From NCBI GenBank assembly GCA_009921765.1, contig RFXC01000028.1:1-26940 (forward strand): a stretch of 26,940 nucleotides of DNA, in the 5' to 3' direction. The stretch's first letter is position 1. Each line of letters opens with the position of its first letter. Positions 24,301 through 26,940 of the stretch are shown one piece after another. The notes under the pieces were generated by a model. That model did not search any database. It saw only the letters and a list, made by a program, of their open reading frames with translations, and had not been told where the DNA came from. This stretch comes from Betaproteobacteria bacterium. Lineage in GTDB: Bacteria > Pseudomonadota > Gammaproteobacteria > Burkholderiales > Burkholderiaceae. The position numbers and the translations under genes were made by a program.

Positions 24301-26940
24301 TGAGCGTCCATCCGCTGCCGGCGGCGGTGATGGCCGCGAGGTTGATCGAGACGCCTGCGGTGGTGAGGGTTGCGGTGCCGCTGTTGCGGCTCGCTGAAGT
24401 TGCGGTCCATGCACCGGTTACTGTGCCAGTCAGGACCGCAGCCGACTCGATCTGCAGGATGTCCGTCCCCTGACCGATGTCGCTCAAGGTATCGGTCCCG
24501 AAATCAATGATCACCAGGTCATCGCCGTTACCCGCCAGCAGGACATCGTTACCCGGGCCGCCGCGCAACGTATCGTCGCCGCTTCCCCCCGTCAGGGTGT
24601 CTGCAAGCGCCGAGCCCGTGAAGGCTGCGCCAGTGCCGACGTTGACCACGTTCCAGCCGTTGTTGGTGGTAATGGCCGACAGATCAACCAGACGCCCGGC
24701 ACTGCTCAGGTTGGCGGTGCCCTGGTTGGTGCTGTCGGCGCCAGCGGTCCAGTTGCCGGCCACGCTCGCATTGACGGTGACGCCGGTAGCGATTCGCAAC
24801 CGGTCCGCGCCGATGCCAAGATCGGCGATGCTGTCGACCCCGCTATCGGCATCGAAAAGATCTGCGCCGGCGCCGCCGGTGAGCGCGTCGTTTGCCAGGC
24901 CGCCCCGGAGCGTGTCGTCGCCTGATGCGCCGACCAGGGTGTCGCCGAGCGCTGAGCCCGCGAACAATGCGGCCGCTCCATTGTTTTCAACATACCAGCC
25001 CAGCCCCGTGGTGATGGCGGTGAGCACCACGTTGCGGCCCGAACTTGAAAGCCGGGCGGTGCCATCGTTTCGGCTGGCGGACGTCGCGGTCCAGTTTTCG
25101 ACCACGCTTCCCTCTGCGGTGGCGCCGTTGCTCACCACGAGCACATCAACGCCGCGCCCGAGGTCGACGATCGAATCGGTGCCGCCATTGGCCAGTATCG
25201 AGTCGGCGCCCAGGCCGGCGGTGATCGTGTCGTTACCCACGCCACCCGCGATCGTGTCATCGCTGCTGCCGCCAGTGAGGGTGTCGTTGCGCGCCGAACC
25301 GGTCAGGCGGGTTGCCGCCCCGGTGTTTCGCACATTCCAGCCGGCGCCTGCAGTGATCGCGGTGAGATCGATTGCGAGGCCGCTGGTAGTGATGTTCGCA
25401 TTGCCATCGTTGCGGCTTGTTGAGGGTGATGTCCAGGTGCCGGTGGCCGTGGCATTGACCGTGGCGCCGGTCGCCACTTGCAGAACATCGAGGCCGCTGC
25501 CAAGGTCGTTGACGGTATCGGTTCCGGCATCAACAACGACGGTATCGCTGCCTGCGCCCGCGGTGATCACATCATTGCCGCCTGCGCCACGCAGGGTGTC
25601 GTCGCCCGTTCCACCCGTGATCGTGTCCGCGAGCATCGAACCGGTGGAGGACGCGCCAGCGCCGGTATTGCTTACCCGCCAGCCGTTTCCACTGGCGACC
25701 GCCTCAAGGTTGATGTCCAGACCCGAGGTGGAGAGGTTTGCCGCACCGCTGTTGTTGCTCGCCGAGGTGGCCGTCCACGCGCCCGTGACCGTGCCGTTCA
25801 GGATGCTGCCTGCGGCCACCTGAACGATATCGACCCCCTGACCGATATCGGTCACCTGGTCGGTACCCAGGTCGACGATGAAGAGATCAACGCCGGCGCC
25901 GCCCGTGACACTGTCGTCACCGTCCAAGCCGCGCAGGGTGTCATCGCCCGTTCCCCCAGCGAGGGTGTCGTTCCAGACCGAGCCCTTGAGCGATGCGCTG
26001 CCACCGATGTTCGAAAGGGTCCAGCCATGGCCGCTGGTCACGGTGCTGAGATCGACCGTCTGCCCAACGGTATTGATGTTGGCGATCCCCAGGTTCTCGC
26101 TGCCGGGGCCGGCAGTCCAGGCGCCAACGACTGTTGCGTCCACGCGGCCCGATGCCGCGACTTTCAGGATGTCGTGACCGAGGCCCAGGTCGGCGACGGC
26201 GTCGGTGCCCGAGTCGATGTCGAACAGGTCAACACCCCGAGCGCCCGACAGCGAATCGTTACCAGGGCCACCGCGCAGCGTATCGTCGCCTTCGCCACCG
26301 ATCAACGTGTCGGTAAGGTCGGAGCCGATGAAGCTCGATGCCGCGCCGGTATTGGTGAGCTTCCAACCGCGGCCTTTGAAGACCGCGCTCAGGTCTACCG
26401 AAATACCGGGGGTGAACAGATTGACGTTCCCTTCGTTGTAGCTGGTGGGGCCTGCGATCCAGGTGGCCACCACGTCGGCATTGAGCGTGGCGCCCGCTTC
26501 AACGTGCACGATGTCCGGGCCGCGCCCAAGGTCGGTGAGGGTGTCGATGCCGGCGGTGATCTCGACGGTGTCCCCGCTCAGTCCGCCGGTCAGGCTGTCA
26601 TCGCCTTCCAGACCGGTCAGCGTGTCGGACTGCGACCCGCCGCTCAGCGTGTCGTTGAAAGGAGATCCGGTAAAGAGTACGGCAGTGCCCGTGTTGCTGA
26701 CCTGCCAGCCGTTGCCGCGGTTGACTGCTGCGAGATTCACCGCGAAGCCTGACGATGACAGCGCAGCCTGACCCTCGTTGTAGCTGGATTCGGTCGCACT
26801 CCAATTCTGAACAACGGTGACGTCGGCGCGAGCGGCAGTTTGCACCTGAAGTTCGTCAGCACCATAACCCAGATCGCTCACCACGTCGCGGCCGCCATGA
26901 ATGACAAACCGGTCGATGCCCGCCCGCCCCATGACGGTGT
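17258..26940 (-). CDS. Giant RTX repeat protein (hemolysin-type calcium-binding), 5' end beyond window
   Basis: The open frame fills 9.7 kb and continues through the right edge; the codons before the first visible Met (26930-26932) read Thr-Val and are in frame, so that Met is internal. The visible 3224 residues are Gly-, Asp-, Thr- and Asn-rich, contain no Cys that I could find, and carry dozens of GGxGxDxLx nonapeptides that form calcium-binding beta-rolls outside the cell. They are arranged in 23 composite repeats, each with a non-RTX module containing an invariant Trp. The last 180 or so residues have the layout of C-terminal regions of large RTX adhesins: VESIERIDITGTGNNTL, then VLVIDGNAGDTVNLSGEGS, then WGKLLVNTAVTIL at the end, which probably includes the type I secretion signal. 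No protease zinc motif or acyltransferase gene is seen. A surface adhesin, biofilm or surface-layer-like role is likely; a toxin is less so. Confidence 0.93.
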   Translation of the reverse strand, partial: TVMGRAGIDRFVIHGGRDVVSDLGYGADELQVQTAARADVTVVQNWSATESSYNEGQAALSSSGFAVNLAAVNRGNGWQVSNTGTAVLFTGSPFNDTLSGGSQSDTLTGLEGDDSLTGGLSGDTVEITAGIDTLTDLGRGPDIVHVEAGATLNADVVATWIAGPTSYNEGNVNLFTPGISVDLSAVFKGRGWKLTNTGAASSFIGSDLTDTLIGGEGDDTLRGGPGNDSLSGARGVDLFDIDSGTDAVADLGLGHDILKVAASGRVDATVVGAWTAGPGSENLGIANINTVGQTVDLSTVTSGHGWTLSNIGGSASLKGSVWNDTLAGGTGDDTLRGLDGDDSVTGGAGVDLFIVDLGTDQVTDIGQGVDIVQVAAGSILNGTVTGAWTATSASNNSGAANLSTSGLDINLEAVASGNGWRVSNTGAGASSTGSMLADTITGGTGDDTLRGAGGNDVITAGAGSDTVVVDAGTDTVNDLGSGLDVLQVATGATVNATATGTWTSPSTSRNDGNANITTSGLAIDLTAITAGAGWNVRNTGAATRLTGSARNDTLTGGSSDDTIAGGVGNDTITAGLGADSILANGGTDSIVDLGRGVDVLVVSNGATAEGSVVENWTATSASRNDGTARLSSSGRNVVLTAITTGLGWYVENNGAAALFAGSALGDTLVGASGDDTLRGGLANDALTGGAGADLFDADSGVDSIADLGIGADRLRIATGVTVNASVAGNWTAGADSTNQGTANLSSAGRLVDLSAITTNNGWNVVNVGTGAAFTGSALADTLTGGSGDDTLRGGPGNDVLLAGNGDDLVIIDFGTDTLSDIGQGTDILQIESAAVLTGTVTGAWTATSASRNSGTATLTTAGVSINLAAITAAGSGWTLTNTGPATSLTGSARNDTLVGGDFDDTLQGSSGNDRVTAGPGADTVIVDSGTDTFTDLGNGTDVLRVTALTATVNATVVQPWTSTAASRNDGRALIVTPGLAVNLSAIAQGLGWDVRNTAAATTLTGSTRNDTLTGGDAGDDTIVGGPGDDSLLGGLGNDLLDYSSAPSAVSVDLGNESSAGGAGTDALISFERVKGSLFGDTIAGSGGNDTFTGLAGADRFEIAAGVDTITDLGTDADVVVVTGSTTRVEADLAAAWTATASSSNAGSALLRTNGFAIDLTAVVSGLGWTLVNSGAATTLTGSALADTITGGAGNDTVKGNAGADRFLITAGTDSILDVGNGVDVIVVSAGATVDATVTQPWTATSASSNAGTARIGSAGVSMDLTAINTGLGWRLSNSGSAASLTGSSLQDTLEGGSGDDTLSGAAGNDAIDGAGGLDLVDYQFAVAAVTVDLTAGTASGGAGSDALSNIERIRGSAYNDTITGSAGDNTLTGGLGNDLLQITAGSDAVTDLGLGGDVVVVAAGATLTATMGATWSATAASRNNGTATLNTAGLDVNLSLVTAGVGWTLNNSTTAARLTGSSLNDTLSGALGSDTLVGGPGNDTFLVTGGVDTVSDLGSGVDILRVSSGSSANATLANTWTATSDSRNDGLVTVTTPGLTINLAAINAGSGWRVTNTGAAIAMTGSELDDSLTGGTGNDSFIGGLGNDVLVGGGGNDLADYQAASGSVTVDLSNGVSSGAAGNDGLTSIELVRGSQYNDTLISGSGNDTFTGGDGADTYQIGGGTDTLTDLGTGVDVVQVTNPGATAQGTVVADWITTSSSSNLGSARITTGGFVVNLAAVNAGQGWNVTNNGAATTLTGSAFDDTLNGGTGNDTLAGGAGNDSLVGGAGVDLADYSAAGTAVNVDIDLGTSTGGAGSDSLSGIEQLLGSALNDTLAGGAGNDTITGGAGADRFVITGTTAIVTDLGHGADVLEVRAAGAVDATLHTAWTASVASVNNGSARILTPGLQVNLSSINTGSGWRIQNTGAATQLAGSALNDTLTGGAANDTLTGGIGADTFVISAGTDTIADLGTGADAIQVASGATVVADFTSIWTADITSRNDGTTNLTTPGFNIDLTAITTGSAGWSVTNNGSAAELTGSALGDTLTGGNGDDSLTGGLGNDVLAGAGGNDLVSYATAVAGVNVNLEAGTATGAAGDDRISGVERVLGSGFADTLQGGVGNDTLTGGLGNDIFTVAKGTDTIDDLGNNQDTLIVLAGATAQATLVNAWTAVAASSNKGVANLSTPGLSVNLSAVTTDLGWRITNTGPQTTLTGSALADTVVGGTGDDTLRGGLGDDSLTGGAGADTFEVATGTDTITDIGLDNDLLVVSSGATANATVNKAWTAAAGNLNNGTANLSSAGFGVNLSAITSGASGWSVSNTGAAASFVGSGLNDSLTGGAGNDTLRAFTGNDQLTGSAGDDLFLIDVGADTITDLGSGVDVVQVTSASANVTASIASDWVATSASQNAGTATINTAGKAVNLSAITIGNGWQVSNAGAAGTTLTGSALADTLTGGSGNDVLRGGAANDSLTGGLGNDTFDVTSGTDEITDLSGNDVVTIDVGAVVNATISNVWTATSASYNRGTANVQSAGVSVNLSAVVTGPNGWSISNTSTTGTNFIGSERADTLTGGSGNDSLDGGSGNDILTGGTGNDLADYQRAGSAVVVNLNAGNTSGGAGIDTLSGIEQVRGSANNDQFTDSSRDETFTGGAGDDSFTITGGTDVITDLGQGADQLQVIGGSVTATVTANWTATGASINQATANLVSSGVIVNLSNVSGGSGWTISNSGGGTSLTGSQLNDTISGGTQDDRIQGGIGDDQIAGGVGNDTFVIDSGTDTLTDLGSGTDIVQVRASATLNATLANSWAATSQSVNLGTAVLTTPGLIINLSAADISAGNGWQIVNTGGATGNTGTVMIGSGLGDTLIGSAGNDTLTGGGGIDQFEITAGSDTVNDLGSGGADLLIVSLNATVVKATITAAWTPLATSINDGTVRLESTGVAVNLSAITTGNGFTLVNTTANGTDLQGSGLADTITGGSGNDTIGGGDGSDVLSGGNGIDMVDYRNASSAVTVNLATNSATGGAGSDTLAAFEGIFGSAHADTLNGTTASDTINGYDGNDTIDGDAGRDHVSPGRGSDQVTLGAGNDTLLVEADWVNDAAPDTIDGGTGIDSIALLGASLNLDFTNLTRFGDSRVESIERIDITGTGNNTLAIDVSQVLELTDLLSASAVLVIDGNAGDTVNLSGEGSVAPAGTVVEVDINGNGNVTDPGERMTATSNGTVAANFGLGPASYWVYSDSTWGKLLVNTAVTIL
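18368..20602 (-). repeat. RTX composite repeats 17-22
   Basis: Six repeats of 114, 115, 116, 175, 113 and 112 residues start on the minus strand at 20602, 20260, 19915, 19567, 19042 and 18703. Repeat 20 carries the 60-residue insert. Repeat 22 has about seven extra residues around GNTGTVMIGS between the non-RTX module and the first nonapeptide, and one nonapeptide fewer, which nearly cancel in length. Length control is looser here than in repeats 1-8. Confidence 0.88.
20603..24172 (-). repeat. RTX composite repeats 9-16 (mixed-length block)
   Basis: These eight repeats have lengths of 176, 106, 174, 105, 174, 175, 105 and 175 residues, starting on the minus strand at 24172, 23644, 23326, 22804, 22489, 21967, 21442 and 21127. 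The short ones lack one nonapeptide relative to the 114-residue form. The long ones carry an insert of about 60 residues with the pattern DYxxAxxxVxVDL, then SGGAGxDxLxxIExVxGS, then NDT, which I recall from many RTX proteins. Short and long forms alternate as 106+174, 105+174 and 105+175. Confidence 0.9.
24173..26911 (-). repeat. RTX composite repeats 1-8 (uniform block)
   Basis: These are eight head-to-tail composite repeats: seven of exactly 114 residues (342 bp) and the eighth of 115. Each starts after a GAGxD nonapeptide, runs through TDLGxGxD, an ATV strand, Trp at about position 37 followed by S-x-N, VNLxAIxxGxGW with Trp at about position 69, NTGxATxLTGS, and ends in three RTX nonapeptides. 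The sequences are diverged at single-residue level but almost invariant in length. No repeat in this block carries the 60-residue insert. Repeat starts on the minus strand are 26911, 26569, 26227, 25885, 25543, 25201, 24859 and 24517. Confidence 0.9.

Noticed and set aside
26930..26932. ATG as the start codon of the RTX gene
   Set aside because: In-frame sense codons continue to the window edge and the Met falls inside an RTX motif (DTVMGRAGIDRF), so the gene begins further to the right.
17258..26940. Possible CRISPR or other non-coding tandem array, because of the strong periodicity
   Set aside because: The period is about 315-525 bp, the copies are diverged in DNA, and one uninterrupted reading frame runs through all of them.

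Overview
The window is GC-rich, tightly packed bacterial DNA. Its gene content points to a Betaproteobacterium, most likely Burkholderiales: two Bug/TctC-type periplasmic binding proteins, a TRAP transporter beside an ACMSD-type amidohydrolase, a VanA-like Rieske oxygenase, and cupin, DUF3237 and lipocalin-like accessory genes. This placement is inferred from gene families; there is no rRNA or other marker gene here.

Left part (1-9050). The N-terminus of a Rieske oxygenase (minus strand, cut by the window edge) is divergent from an aldehyde dehydrogenase. A minus-strand run follows: CDGSH iron-sulfur protein, GntR/FCD regulator, alpha/beta hydrolase and the tRNA pseudouridine synthase TruC. 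Divergent from it is a plus-strand run of two-domain cupin, TRAP DctP, DctQ, DctM and a metal-dependent amidohydrolase. The DctQ/DctM and DctM/amidohydrolase junctions overlap (ATGA and TGATG). This looks like an uptake-and-degradation operon for a small organic acid, possibly aromatic, with the GntR protein as the likely local regulator.

Middle part (9051-13492). A minus-strand run reads, in transcription order, MetE-like methyltransferase domain, lipocalin-like protein, DUF3237 protein and a Bug-type binding protein. An MFS transporter is divergent from it. The two gene-end junctions on either side (9051-9105 and 13447-13492) are convergent and carry GC-rich hairpins.

Right part (13493-26940). 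All genes are on the minus strand. In transcription order they are a giant RTX protein (at least 3224 residues, start beyond the right edge), an M20-family amidohydrolase, a small 104-residue protein of unknown function, a SAM-dependent methyltransferase and a second Bug-type binding protein.

The most unusual object is the RTX protein, which fills the last 9.7 kb. It is built from 23 composite repeats. Each joins calcium-binding GGxGxDxLx nonapeptides to an approximately 80-residue module I cannot assign to a named domain, with an invariant Trp, an S-x-N motif and a G-W motif. Repeat lengths fall into classes of about 105, 114 and 174 residues, as if made by adding or removing one nonapeptide or one 60-residue insert. 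No intergenic stretch exceeds 300 bases, and I saw no tRNA, rRNA, CRISPR array or insertion sequence.
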